Assembly: GCA_947247005.1 (NCBI GenBank)
Contig: OX365955.1
Coordinates: forward strand, 39,721,822-39,785,821
Source of the DNA: Spisula solida
Lineage: Eukaryota; Mollusca; Bivalvia; Venerida; Mactridae
Length of the DNA stretch: 64,000 nt
Reading direction: 5' to 3'
Under the pieces are notes generated by a model, which worked only from the letters and a program-made list of their open reading frames with translations, was not told where the DNA came from and did not search any database. How positions within the stretch are numbered: position 1 is the first letter of the stretch; the number at the start of each line of letters is the position of its first letter. Positions 1 through 9,634 of the stretch are shown here, piece by piece. A program made the translations under genes and the position numbers.

Positions 1-67
1 AACTTGAAGGAGAAGACAGACAATTTAGCAGTGAAAAAACAAGAACTTCTTGGAGTATCAAACCGAG
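1..67 (+). CDS. Coiled-coil protein gene, copy 1, internal exon cut by the window edge
   Basis: The frame is open from base 1 (AAC TTG AAG GAG...) and gives a Lys/Glu/Leu-rich stretch, LKEKTDNLAVKKQELLG, that looks like coiled coil. It ends CGA G followed by GTAAGA at 68, a near-consensus donor, in phase 1. The next exon at 3,028 begins GT AGA GTG, which completes a Gly codon and keeps the frame open (SNRG|RVDM). The matching exon of units 2 and 3 (11,510 and 20,187) shares the ends of this one, including ATCGAG-TTAAG against ACCGAG-GTAAG. The 5' part of the gene lies left of the window. I do not recognise the family. Confidence 0.6.
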
Positions 68-84
68 GTAAGATAATGTGTAGA

Positions 85-94
85 GCGCATGCGC
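85..94. promoter_or_regulatory. NRF-1-like palindrome GCGCATGCGC
   Basis: This is a perfect 10-bp palindrome matching the core of the NRF-1 consensus. It is kept in all three group-I units (also 13,008 and 21,684), and the same 10-mer occurs inside the piggyBac-like element at 10,501-10,510. Whether it binds anything is unknown. In units 2 and 3 a TATAAAAG follows 3 bp downstream; here that stretch reads GGATCCAGAAG. Confidence 0.35.
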
Positions 95-416
95 GGATCC
101 AGAAGCCTTTTATAGAGAGAGGGTGGGGTCGGACTAGGACTAGGACCAGGAAGGGTCCGATCAGCTATTTTGCTGAGAGGGTTACCAAACAGCTACTTGT
201 ATATGGGGAGGGTGGTCTAGATCGGGCAACAAACCATGGGGTCGTATTCAATAATGATCTTATTTAAATAAAGAATAAGGTCAGCCAATCATATCGCCTG
301 TTACTGAACAAGAGTTTAATACGGTGTGATCTAGTTGGTTGTCCTTATCCTTAAGTCAAGTAATATTAATATTGAATACCACCCCTGACCCAATTTTGTA
401 AATACTGGTTTGTGCC

Positions 417-644
417 ATGATGGAAACGAAAACATGTAGCGAAAAGAATACGACATCGCGTCTAAATATCTTATTGCCTTTTGATCGCCTTGTGGCATTG
501 TCTCCCAATACGACATGTAGCAAATCAGTTATCATCAAGGTTAGTTTATTTAAAGACGAGCAAACAAATTATTATTGTAAAGCATTAAGAGAAATCTCGG
601 CAAGGGGGAACTTCTTAAGCGGATTTGCAGCAAATAACAAATGA
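417..644 (+). CDS. Conserved small ORF in the intron, copy 1
   Basis: This 75-residue frame begins ATG ATG GAA and aligns with frames at 13,452-13,652 and 22,122-22,322. Shared blocks include a TSRL near the start, LLPFDR, ALSPN, DEQT and AANN at the end. Between units 1 and 2 the only length change inside the shared part is 3 bp (33 against 30 bases after GTTATC), so the frame survives, although many substitutions alter residues. No splice signal, signal peptide or known domain is evident. It could be a relic of an older coding segment, or open by chance. Confidence 0.25.
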   Translation: MMETKTCSEKNTTSRLNILLPFDRLVALSPNTTCSKSVIIKVSLFKDEQTNYYCKALREISARGNFLSGFAANNK

Positions 645-1369
645 CAGGAAAGCTTGTTATTAATGAGAATACATTGCTTCTTGAAAAACGAATAAAAATA
701 ACGTTTTATTGAGTATCACAGGAAACCTCTTTAACTTGATTTATAGAGTTATAACAGAGTTATATGCGCAACTTAATGAGAGTGTTAATTCTTTGACAAT
801 AATACGGGATGCTGATGTTAAAGAGATGCGTGTTGTTATTGAAGTCTTGGTGTTTTTCAATGGATGATGTTGTTCAATGGATGATGTTATTCACTATCAG
901 TTGTTGATCAAGGCAGTTTTTAGTTCAATCCAGATATGCTGTTGTTGTTTATTTGCTTATATTTATCTAATTATGTAAATTTCCAAGGGAGACTAGTCAA
1001 ATTGACTGTTAAGTAAAATGTAAATTTAGTATTGCACAATGTTGTTGTTCTACGGATGGCTTTGTTCAATGGATGGTGTTATTCAATATATTATGTTGTT
1101 GTTCAAGGGAGTTTGTATTATAATCAAGATATATTGTTGTTTAAAAGATATAAAATGTAGTATTGCGCAAAGTTGTTCTATGGGTGTTGTTGTTAGGGGT
1201 AATGTTCTTCATTAGATTTTGTTGTTTAAGGGATGATTTGCCAGGTTACGATGCGATGATGAGTTGTTAATATAATGTTACTCAAGAGAGGTCCACTGTG
1301 GTAGAGAGTGCATTATATGGAAGTGGTTAATTGGATTAACCAACCATCTGTATTCAGTAACCAACATAA

Positions 1370-1925
1370 AAACATTAATTGTATACCTTTTGAAAGGCAG
1401 TTTATGGCATTCGGCTTTTTAATATTGGATTCTTTAACTTTTAAGGACACTATATAGTTCAGCGGTTTTATAGTTGATATTATGTCATTCAGTTCGGGTA
1501 TGCTAATGAAATTAATCAACAGTCTGTATTCAGCAACCAATATTATCCAAACCAAAATTGGCAGCTTTTTATTAAATACTCTTGAAATTACCTCATTTAA
1601 GCAACCGTTTTTAATGAAAGGCGGTTTATGGCATTCGGCTTTTTAATACTGTTATTCTATAACATTTTAGGATTTCAGAGAGCTTACACTAGGTATTTCA
1701 GCCGTTTCACTGTTGAAAGTAGGTCATTCAGTTTGAAAATTCAGCTTTTTGATTGCTGAAACTAGTTCATTTAGCTTTTTGACAGCTGGAACTTGGGCGG
1801 ATCATTTTCTTGTTCCGTTGTGTGTTGGGCATAATACTTTGTATGTTTTGTATTTTCTGTGCTCGGCTGGTTAAGTAGAGTGCTTCCTTCCCGTCCGATT
1901 TAATATTATCTTATTTTAAAACAGG
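1370..1925 (+). repeat. Dispersed repeat family R1, forward copy
   Basis: The block contains imperfect internal repeats around GGCATTCGGCTTTTTAATA, TCATTCAG and GCTGAAACTAGTTCAT, spaced about 40 bp. Its right end carries TGCTCGGCTGGTTAAGT followed by GAGTGC.TCCTTCC. A reverse-complement relative lies at about 53,235-53,755 and a forward partial copy of the right end at about 63,085-63,170. Units 2 and 3 lack it at this place, so it is an insertion private to unit 1. I see no coding frame, and its class is unknown. Confidence 0.6.
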
Positions 1926-2569
1926 CTAGACTACATGTGTATACTTTGTGTCAAAAACATGTGTGCTATATATACATGTAATACATTGTGATATACTTTC
2001 ACTGTCTTAATGAACGTCATTTTGAATTGTTTGTGTCATTTTCTCTCTATGGTGTCGTCTGCTGTTTCAATATAATCACTGCGAATACTGTATATTATTG
2101 TCATCTGCTTCAATTGTCGTGAAATCTGCTCCAAGCTAAGACAATTGTGCTATGTCGTGTGAAAATTTGATTTTATATAGTATCTATGTTGATTCCAATG
2201 GGAATAAGAATTTCAGATCGTTCATGATAATTCTTAACATTCCATTGTTAAAGGCACGCAATTATGTTCCTCGATGCTAATTTGTTACGAAGCCTTGGAG
2301 CGGTTTTGAATTGGTATATTTTATATCGGTTTGTGCATTAGAATAGAATGGAGGTTAAACAACAAACATCACGTGAATATAATCATAGCTTCAGAATGGA
2401 TTTGGATTTGTATTTGGTGTCTAAATAACACTGCTTCTAGATTTTCAAAATCAGTGGGTGTATTGTTATTGAAACATTCTAATTGAGAAAAAGGACAGCT
2501 ATCATATTATGCGTCAGTAACCAGGTATCTAAATCTTCACCATTTGACGTATGTACAACACGACAGGCG

Positions 2570-2650
2570 TCACTCGTGGTCTAGTTGTTTAGATTACCGC
2601 ATTGGAGCGGAAAGTCTGATGTTCGAATGCTTGTAGGGGTACATGTCTAG
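2570..2650 (+). repeat. Decayed tRNA-like SINE head, unit 1
   Basis: TGGTCTAGTTGTTTAG resembles an A box and GATGTTCGAATGC a B box, 45-50 bp apart as in tRNA-derived SINEs. The region is shared with 14,770-14,830 and 23,490-23,550, so the insertion predates the unit duplications. It is too degenerate to be a tRNA gene. Confidence 0.4.
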
Positions 2651-3027
2651 AAAAGAATAAATGTATCCATGTTGGCTATAATTTAAATAGGAGAGAACAA
2701 TGATAAACACTTTACAATTATGAACACTATATGAACATATTATGATACAAGTGCTTATATCTAAGGATATACATGAACATAACATATATACACATGTACA
2801 TACGTGAACCCAGATAGACAATGACGGCATTTAAATACTAAACTAATTGTACCAGAGACTGCGTGATACAAATTTTAGTAGCATAAGTACATTGTACATT
2901 GTGATTTAGACCTCAATCCGTTTGTAAATGTATTTCCCATGAATATAAGTATTATATTCCAGTCTTAAAATTGACCGGGTTCCTTGCAAAATGGGTATAC
3001 AAGTATGCTTGTTTATTGTGTTTCCAG

Positions 3028-3110
3028 GTAGAGTGGACATGTCCAAGATATACGTAAGTCCTGAAGAATTTCATCGACTAGAAGTTGAAATTGACAAACT
3101 TAAACAAGAG
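3028..3110 (+). CDS. Coiled-coil protein gene, copy 1, penultimate exon
   Basis: The exon follows the acceptor ...TTTCCAG and stops at ...CAAGAG before GTCAGT. Read in phase with the exon at 1-67 it gives RVDMSKIYVSPEEFHRLEVE and continues IDKLKQE, Leu/Glu/Lys-rich and probably helical. It ends in phase 0, matching the next exon. A stronger donor, GTAAGT at 3,054, lies inside and is also phase 0. Using it would give a protein 19 residues shorter, so alternative splicing is possible. In units 2 and 3 a 72-bp element sits just after this GTAAGTC. Confidence 0.6.
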
Positions 3111-3677
3111 GTCAGTAAATGTTTAGAGTAATTTATGGCTTTGATACATATACGAACTTGGAAATTATTTATCTATTTATCTATGTAAGTATCATCCTTG
3201 CTTTTGATTAATACCGTCATTGTTTACCGTCATACCCAAGGCGTAATACAGTAAAACACGCTTATAACGAAATCGAATATAACGAATGTCTGCATATAGC
3301 GAATTTAATTTAAGACTCCGGCACAAATATAGATAGAGTTCATTGCTTGAAATGGCATTTCGCTGAGATTGCAGTGTTTATCAGAACATAGGCCATTATG
3401 TAAGGGAACCACCATACTTTTGAACATATTCGGAACTCATTTATCCTAATTCCCTAGGTTCGAAGTTTATTCGAGTTAAACAGACCAGTGGTCGAATAAT
3501 TTTCGAATATTTCGTATGATCCGTGTTTGTATATATAGTGGAAGAGATGAGAGCTTTTCATGTTTGTGAAGTATGGAGCGTATTCAGATGAAAGGATGTC
3601 GAATCAACCATGTGTAAATGGACGCTGATTGCTTAAACCTTCCTCACTTCTGATTTGACATATATATATCATTACAG
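3111..3677 (+). other. Intron with pogo-like terminal sequence relic
   Basis: The intron runs from GTCAGT to ATTACAG. Near 3,249-3,305 it carries CAGTAAAACACGCTTATAACGAA and two further ATAACGAA/ATAGCGAA motifs. This resembles the ends of pogo/Tigger-type elements I recall from invertebrates. It is present at the same place in units 2 and 3 (about 15,606 and 24,328). I find no transposase, and the element's other end is not clear. Confidence 0.35.
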
Positions 3678-4016
3678 CAAACAATGACAAACCTTCATGT
3701 AAAGATGCAAATAAAGGAGAGAGATTACCTGAGAGAAGTGTCACAAGACATATTTCAACGCTTGTATAACTTGGAGAAAAAAGCACGGAAACCGGACGGT
3801 TCGTACGGAGCTTTAGCCAAATCTGCAGAGCCAAACTTATACCAGGACCTGTCCGGACCGAGTGTCTGGTACACATCTCCACCTCTAACCGTCTTACAGC
3901 TGAAGAAACTTCAAGAGGAACATCACTGGAAGTATTCGCATGTTGGTGAAGTGAACGCTGATAGTGCAAGCAACCAACGAACAGATTCCGAACCATCCGC
4001 GACAAACAAAGCCTGA
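3678..4016 (+). CDS. Coiled-coil protein gene, copy 1, terminal exon (intact)
   Basis: This 339-nt exon starts after ATTACAG and ends with TGA. Residues of this exon: 1-37 are charged and helical (MQIKERDYLREVSQDIF, RLYNLEKKAR), then comes a variable linker, then NLYQDLSGPSVWYTSPPLTV, then a second helical piece (LQLKKLQEEHHWKY) and a polar tail. There is no signal peptide or membrane segment. Compared with unit 2, changes in the two helical parts and the central motif are all third-base and silent, while replacements cluster in the linker and tail, as expected for a selected protein. Together with the two upstream exons about 160 residues are visible. I do not recognise the family; a structural or cytoskeletal coiled-coil protein is a guess. 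Confidence 0.65.
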   Translation, partial: QTMTNLHVKMQIKERDYLREVSQDIFQRLYNLEKKARKPDGSYGALAKSAEPNLYQDLSGPSVWYTSPPLTVLQLKKLQEEHHWKYSHVGEVNADSASNQRTDSEPSATNKA

Positions 4017-4174
4017 AATAGTAGAATAAGACAACTTCAACATTCGTTCTGATTATTGCAATTGTTATTATTTCTTCATTTTTTTTTGTAAATTGTAACA
4101 TGTTTCTGAATGATATACTAGTACATGTTAGTGCTGAACGATAACTACTGTATTTTGTATTTTAGTATATCAAT

Positions 4175-4180
4175 AATAAA
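4175..4180 (+). promoter_or_regulatory. Polyadenylation signal of gene copy 1
   Basis: AATAAA lies 159 bp after the stop codon in a conserved context (TATCAATAATAAAATG). It is kept in units 2 (16,519-16,524) and 3 (about 25,241), which supports this as the gene's 3' end. Confidence 0.5.
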
Positions 4181-4759
4181 ATGTTTCGGAATGGGTAATA
4201 TACATGTTGTTTGGTCATAAATCGTTATTGTCTACTCGATGTTGAATTGTTTAAAGTAATTTCAGTATATATCATACGTGTTAGAAATCACCATCGGAAA
4301 TAAACTACATTTTTTTTTAAATTTGTGTACAGAAGCTAAGTGTATGCCCCCATGTTTTAAAACAGACAATTCATGTAGCTACAACGACAGACGGATGATT
4401 AGCAATAATCAGCCACCACATTAACACCTTTTGCTACAGAACCCTCAAATACATGTTTACGTACGGAATACAATTCATTCACCCAACCAAAATGTACTAG
4501 TTAACGACACATATTTAATGTAAACAAATTGCCGCACCTAGGATTTGCTGGAAGCACAATGCTATGTCTTGGCTTCATTTACATGTGTAAGTGTGGGTGT
4601 GTGGATTGACGCAATCTTAGTTACATCTTACGGTCTCAGATTGTGAACTGCAAATTGTGTTCAGTGAATCAATAGAATAATTGACCGATTTTAGCAGCAT
4701 GCAGACTGTCATTCATCTATACGAGATTGTACGATTCAATGATTATTATTAGTTATTAT

Positions 4760-4842
4760 TAGTCTGGTTCTCTTCCCCAATGTTACATTACATTAGATAG
4801 GTACCTTCACTGCGAAGATTGTAAATATCGGGAACCAGACTA
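4760..4842. mobile_element. AGTCTGG short inverted-repeat element
   Basis: The element runs from TAGTCTGGTTC to GAACCAGACTA, with 11-bp perfectly inverted ends and about 60 bp between. Relatives sit at 15,336, 24,058, 32,347, 40,540, 50,563 and 57,958, with the same ends but different lengths and interiors. At this position units 2 and 3 keep only a sequence like its right end (GACCAGGCTGAT). Confidence 0.6.
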
Positions 4843-4990
4843 ACTGATTGCTTGTTATATAGCGGAAGTCAGGCTTCATCAAACTGATTAACATAACGTC
4901 AATGGAAACATGTGTGTTACTTTACCACACTGTATAGGCAAAACGCAATGGGTCCGGTTTAACCACGCGGGTCCGGCTAACGTAACGAAA

Positions 4991-6088
4991 ATGATCCGGC
5001 TAAAAATGGTGGATATCAACAATAATCAGCAGGTGAGTATAACATTTTTACGTATTGTGTATCGTTATTCTTGAATTCTGAGGACAGGAATACTCTTACG
5101 GAATGCCCACGTTTGTCCTGCATGCTCGTAGCTACTTTGTTTTGTCTTGCATCAATGCATATGCACGTAATGCACGTTGAAAGTTATGATTCAACCGTAA
5201 ACAATGCAAAACAGACATGAAATGCGGACATTTTAGACAAATTAGACGAAGTATGAGCTTACCAAGTCAAAACTATGTACTTGCATGTATTGTAGGGTTA
5301 CATTTCTCTCCCAGATACTCATCTTTTATTAATAATGTATTTATATAGGCCAAAATCTAACGTTTTCAAAGTTGAACGAATCAGGGTCCGGTTGTCGATA
5401 CAACGCCAATGGTCCGGTTCGGTTTTTACATTTATATTTGCATCGGCATTATGTACAGATATGGACGTATATCACTTCGTTTCTCGCGTAGTAAGATTAT
5501 TTTGAACTAAACGACTCTCAAAGGACTTAGCTCAGTGGTAACACACTAGGCTGTCTATCCAGAGGTCGTGGGTTCAATCCCCGGCATCGGAACTTGACAG
5601 TTCTGAAATTCTATTCGTAGTAATTTCCCACTATATCGGACCGTGTGGACTGCAAATTATCTGGTGCCAGTAAGCTGTGTATCGGTGCTATACACCGGAC
5701 ACATTAAAGAACCAGACTGTCTGTTCGAAATAAGAGCTAGGCGCACTTCTGCAGCACCGGACATGCCTGTATCCGATGTCTCTCTCCCTTCGGGTGCTCT
5801 CTTTCCGTCTGTCCCTCTGGTCCGATCATGCTGTATCTGCACCGGTAGGCTCCGAGATGCACCTTCGCCCTAGTGACTGTAACACTCTATCTGAAGCGCC
5901 TTTGTACGTGCGTTCGCATGAAAAGGGCGCTATATAAATCTTGTATATTTATGTATTTTACTTAAAGGACACCTCTGATAGCTTTCTTTATAAAAACGTC
6001 TTTCAAAACCCCACGTATTGACATTTTAGCTAATGCTCTACCTGTTTTTGTTTATATTTTGCAGGAATCACAGCTTCGGCTAGTGTAA
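4991..6088 (+). CDS. Possible two-exon mini-ORF inside the 1.47-kb insertion
   Basis: An ATG at 4,991 opens MIRLKMVDINNNQQ and runs to 5,032 immediately before GTGAGT, a consensus donor. A pyrimidine-rich acceptor (TTTATATTTTGCAG) ends at 6,064 and the following ESQLRLV ends at TAA 6,088, in phase 0. The stop overlaps an AATAAA. The product would be only 21 residues. It may be a captured gene fragment or a chance pairing; no family is recognised. Confidence 0.2.
5527..5963 (+). repeat. tRNA-derived SINE nested in the insertion
   Basis: An A box (TTAGCTCAGTGG) and a B box (GGTTCAATCC) lie in a tRNA-like head ending near 5,590. A body of about 300 bp follows and finishes AAGGGCGCTATATAAAT, a tail shared by many marine invertebrate SINEs. 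AAAGGAC at 5,520 and 5,964 may be its target duplication. The head is not a functional tRNA gene because it continues into the SINE body without a terminator. Confidence 0.75.
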
Positions 6089-6588
6089 TAAAAGAATGAC
6101 CAAACCACACAGAAAAACTGGAACAGTGAACAGGAATTTCGATGCAGCCCCGTGCGGAAAGAATATTTTAAATGTGATGAATCCAAAATTGACCCACTAG
6201 TTAAAACGAGCAGCCAATCGATATCAACTTAGAAATCACATGCTAAGCGCATGTACTGTATGGATACTGCTACTTAACACAAAGTTGGAATGTGCATATT
6301 ATTTATTTTGCATGTCTTGCTTCAGTTGTTAAATACTATACATCAGAATCACAGAAAAATAAACACATCTCCTCTGAAGATATTTGATACAGAGTGTTTA
6401 CCACCGGATAGTCTGTATATGCGAACTGTATACATTACGTATATGAGAATATTGGTATTGAATCCTTTATTATTATGCACAGGCTAACCTGTCTTCAACA
6501 TGCTGTCAATGTATACATCAGATATAGCTGTTTAAAGTATTGTTTAATAGAGGTACGGTGTATACTTGGCCGATTGGAACTGAACATT

Positions 6589-6705
6589 ATGAAGAGCGTT
6601 GAAGCCTACATCACACCAGCCTTGCGACAGCCGAACATCTACGATCGCGTTGTTAGTCACCTTTTGTCTAATGTTTCTTGGACATACATGTGCGTACTTA
6701 ATTAA
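6589..6705 (+). CDS. Conserved small ORF, MKSV..., copy 1
   Basis: This 38-residue frame (MKSVEAYITPALRQPNIYDR...) is matched at 17,516 and 26,238 by 39-residue frames with the shared core ITPAL.QPNIYDRV and SNVSWT.MCVL. The length change is an in-frame 3 bp near residue 5. In copy 1 the frame is open upstream to 6,475. No signal sequence or domain is recognised, and both silent and replacing changes are present. It could be a last exon fragment or a relic. Confidence 0.3.
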   Translation: MKSVEAYITPALRQPNIYDRVVSHLLSNVSWTYMCVLN

Positions 6706-7117
6706 ATACAATATAGGAAAATCTCTGGCATTGACAATTTGGTTGTGACGTAACGTGCAGTCGCAGGATACTCTGCGAAACTAGCACGATATCTATACTA
6801 TAGCGATTTCAACAAAAGGTGCCCCAAAAACTATCGTAGACATGTGTTCGACATGTGCAAGGATGGTGTGACTTAGGCTTAACGAAATCGGGTGTTAAAT
6901 GATTTATCTTTCCGCCAGAAAATCGGGACAAGTGACTTCCATGTTCTTTAATTCACAAATTTACCATCCAGTGACATTTCATTGTAACCAAAGTTTCACG
7001 ATATTTGATTTCCAAGACTAAGTGATTATTTTACAATACATTCGATCAGTTCTATCAAGGGGTGTGTTGGATATGAGTAAATGGTCTAAACATGCATTGA
7101 AACATGACACAACTTCT

Positions 7118-7470
7118 TGACAATTGATTCTATCACGTAGCGTCTGGAATATCAGCCACCTGAATACGTTCCAATTAAATCCGGAATATTCGAAATAGTG
7201 TCCTGGTTATCCTATAACAAGCTTTAACAAAAGCTGAATCGACAGAAATACACCATCAATGGGCCTTTGGTCGTCTTTACACTTGAAGCTTGTATTGTAA
7301 TGTTTGAATTAGTTCCATCCCGTTCTGTTTGTCAAAGAAGAACATGTTAGATTGTTTTCAATCTGTTGGTTGCTTTCGTATTTTTCCATTTTGCAAATAA
7401 TCTCGACATATTTGATGTCAGTTAATATCAAATTATGAAATATCTAGAGTTGTATTATTAGTACATGTAA
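7118..7470. repeat. Block shared by all units (unit 1 copy)
   Basis: From ACAACTTCTTGACAATTGATTCTATC to AATATCTAGAGTTGTATTA this block recurs at about 18,085, 26,815, 37,560, 46,435 and 56,755. It is the clearest link between group I (units 1-3) and group II (A-D). Its function is unknown. It contains no long frame and directly precedes the MAAVF-type ORF. Confidence 0.8.
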
Positions 7471-7537
7471 TAAATATCTATTCCAAACGGTTATAAACGT
7501 AACTGGACGTTTTATTCCTTAAATAACGGTTTTAAAT

Positions 7538-8145
7538 ATGGCCTCGGTTTTTACTTTATGGTGTCCTACCGGTGAAATTTTGTCCCATTCAAGTCTATGT
7601 AAAATGACTCAATTTCGCATCTCTCACTGGGTTGCACTGACGTTCCGAATGAGTTTCTATTGCCGTTTCCATAAAATGCACTCTCTGTCATTCCAAATGA
7701 TCCATAGAAAATGGCACGTTGAACGTTTACTTTTCGTGCTATTTCAAGTCTTCCGGTTACACTTCGTTATTATTCAATGCACAACAGCTGATTCGGCCGA
7801 AGCACCCACACATCTATAATCCTCAACCAATGCGTAGTAATCCTGAAAAATATCAATAAAACACAACTGTCGACAGGCAGTCCATATTTGAAATACATAC
7901 ATAAAGTGTGGTCAACAATTCACACTTTCCACATTAAAACACTACTGGAACAGAAAAGAATCAACATTTTGGTAGGAACTATTTTAGCATACTACGACCC
8001 GGAAGTACTTTCGACCGGTGTGACACCTTATTTGATATTCCCAAGCGATGAATTGGCTGGACAAGTCGTTGAAATGATGATTTGTAAATTGCGTGATATC
8101 CAATACCTCGAAATCATTTTAGTTAAGGATGTTCGAGTGGTTTGA
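7538..8145 (+). pseudogene. MAAVF-type small ORF split by an inserted element
   Basis: ATGGCCTCGGTTTTTACTTTA (7,538) is the start of a frame that continues after the insertion as PSDELAGQVVEMM.. to a TGA at 8,143-8,145. Relatives are at 27,290 (one base lost), 38,042 (35 codons, open), 46,913 (stop after CAAGTACAG) and 57,232 (in-frame 6-bp gain, early stop). The shared text is VFTL.F.SDE.A.QVVEMMI.K. No family is recognised. The apparent 93-residue frame starting here is a chimera with the inserted DNA. Confidence 0.3.
7560..8027. mobile_element. 468-bp element with GGTGTC...GACACC ends
   Basis: The left end GGTGTCCTACCGGT and the right end ACCGGTGTGACACC are inverted repeats with two mismatches in 14. 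TTAT lies on both sides (7,556-7,559 and 8,028-8,031). Related units have no insertion here (27,300-27,320 and 38,050-38,065). There is no transposase, so it is a non-autonomous element. Confidence 0.65.
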
Positions 8146-8349
8146 TTCCCGCAATTAGATCCAAACATTGCAAGAAGTATATAAATATACTTCAATATTT
8201 GGAACCGTTTATTATTTCGATGAGAATCTTAATTCTAACATTATTGCAAAATAATTACTGTATAAAAACTGTTCAATTTCAGTATGTGTGCAGTAGATAT
8301 TTGTGGCACATTTTACATTGATAAGACACATAGCGTACCGATCGAACAT

Positions 8350-8740
8350 CCTTAAAAAACAACAAAAACACCAGCACCTCAAACAACATCACCATCATCA
8401 TCAACATGATCAACAGCACTACGTATAAACAGCAACATCATTATCAACGACTTAGAAAACAACAACAACGACACCATCAGAAACAGAACGTAAACACCAA
8501 CAACAGCATCAGCGGCTATTGCAACAGCAAGAGTAAAAACTGATTAAACAGAAACAGTATATAGGACACCATCACAAACACCACCATCAATAGAAAAAAC
8601 AACATTGCCGTCAAGAACAGCAGTAGTGGTAACAGGAACATAAACAACATTGCCGTCAAGAACAGCAGAAGTGGTAACAGGAACATAAACAACAACATCA
8701 CCAGCAGCAACAACTGAACAACTACACCAATACACACCAA
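8350..8740. repeat. CAA/CAC/ATC-rich simple-sequence tract
   Basis: The tract is cryptic trinucleotide sequence (AACAACA, CACCATCATCATC, ACAACAACG) with a longer duplication: AACATTGCCGTCAAGAACAG appears at about 8,601 and 8,647 as part of a roughly 46-bp tandem repeat. The Leu/Val-rich frames on the opposite strand are products of the repeat. Units 2 and 3 lack it. Confidence 0.8.
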
Positions 8741-9634
8741 GGACTAGAACATTCTGGAACAAAATTAGAAGCATACATTATATCAGTTAGAGAAAAAAGC
8801 TTCTTTTAAAACTATATTAGTGTTTTGATTTCGTTTATAAAAATACCATTAGTCACGAGATTGCTGATGCAATTACTAGTTTTTGGGTATTTTGTATGAT
8901 ATAATACAAAAAACCATAAACAAAACTATCTCCGAAATTTCCAAATAAAACAACAACACATCAGATAATGGATAGAAACCTCAAGAAGTTATCTTTGGGA
9001 TGTTATTGTCAGGCCGACATGTAAGTGCATTTCAGACTATTACTGATCGAAATTTGGACAATTTTCATTGTAGACGTTTCTTTAGAAAAGAACCGCAAGA
9101 TATATCAACGAGCTGGGATATTTGTTCAAAATGTTTTTTTTTACAAAATTGTTCGTTAGAAGTCCGTTATTTGAAAATGCGAGAATGTTTTTGGAAATTA
9201 GTTTAACAGTTCTATTTACAAGATCCGAGATTTATTTGATCTAGCATTTGTTAACCCTACTGGCAGATTTGACATAAAATTATAAAACTATTTTAAAGTA
9301 AATATATACCAGATTTGACTTCTTTTGTACCTCAATTTCTGGAGGAGAGTGATTATTGAAGGTGAGTATTAGATGGCGATGTCTCCAAGAAAATTCTATA
9401 AAGTGGCATTATTAATGCATTCCTCATTTATTTCTTTGAATTAAATTGAATTTTCGCTGATACACTTCTACAAAGTCTAGTCAATGGTTTCAAGTATAAA
9501 GCCCCACCGGAAAAATACCACGAATTGTTTTATGGATTTACTGTCCTGAATTCTGTATGAGGTAGATATTTTGTTCTGTAAGCTATTTGTTTCCCGATCT
9601 AATGCTCGATACTATCAACATATATTAGGTTTAA

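Larger units (their letters stand above)
68..3027 (+). other. Intron of gene copy 1 (about 3 kb)
   Basis: The intron is bounded by GTAAGA at 68 and by the pyrimidine-rich acceptor TTTATTGTGTTTCCAG ending at 3,027. It holds an NRF-1-like palindrome at 85-94, a small ORF conserved in units 2 and 3 (417-644), a dispersed repeat at about 1,370-1,925, and a decayed tRNA-like SINE head near 2,580-2,645. The remainder is AT-rich and aligns with units 2 and 3 but shows nothing further. Confidence 0.5.
4929..6396. mobile_element. 1.47-kb insertion flanked by 8-bp direct repeats
   Basis: TTTACCAC occurs on both sides (4,921-4,928 and 6,397-6,404), and units 2 and 3 have a single TTTACGAC at the joined site (about 17,164 and 25,885). 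The termini are only weakly inverted (ACTGTATAGG against CACTCTGTATC in reverse complement). The interior has several GGTCCGG motifs between 4,950 and 5,420, a nested SINE, and a possible pair of short exons. The 8-bp duplication fits hAT-type integration, but no transposase is visible. Confidence 0.6.

Noticed and set aside
3604..4101. 165-codon frame on the minus strand, also open in units 2 and 3
   Set aside because: It is antisense to the terminal exon. The sense strand has splice sites, a polyadenylation signal, silent changes at third bases and a coil-like protein. The antisense frame is open through codon usage alone.
5521..5592. Functional tRNA gene
   Set aside because: A and B boxes are present, but the sequence continues into a SINE body with a typical SINE tail and lacks a T-run terminator after the head.
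7538..7819. 93-codon frame starting at the MAAVF ATG
   Set aside because: After seven codons it runs into the inserted 468-bp element, so it is chimeric.
8516..8774. Leu/Val-rich frames resembling membrane proteins on the minus strand
   Set aside because: They translate a CAA/CAC-type simple-sequence tract and its internal duplication.
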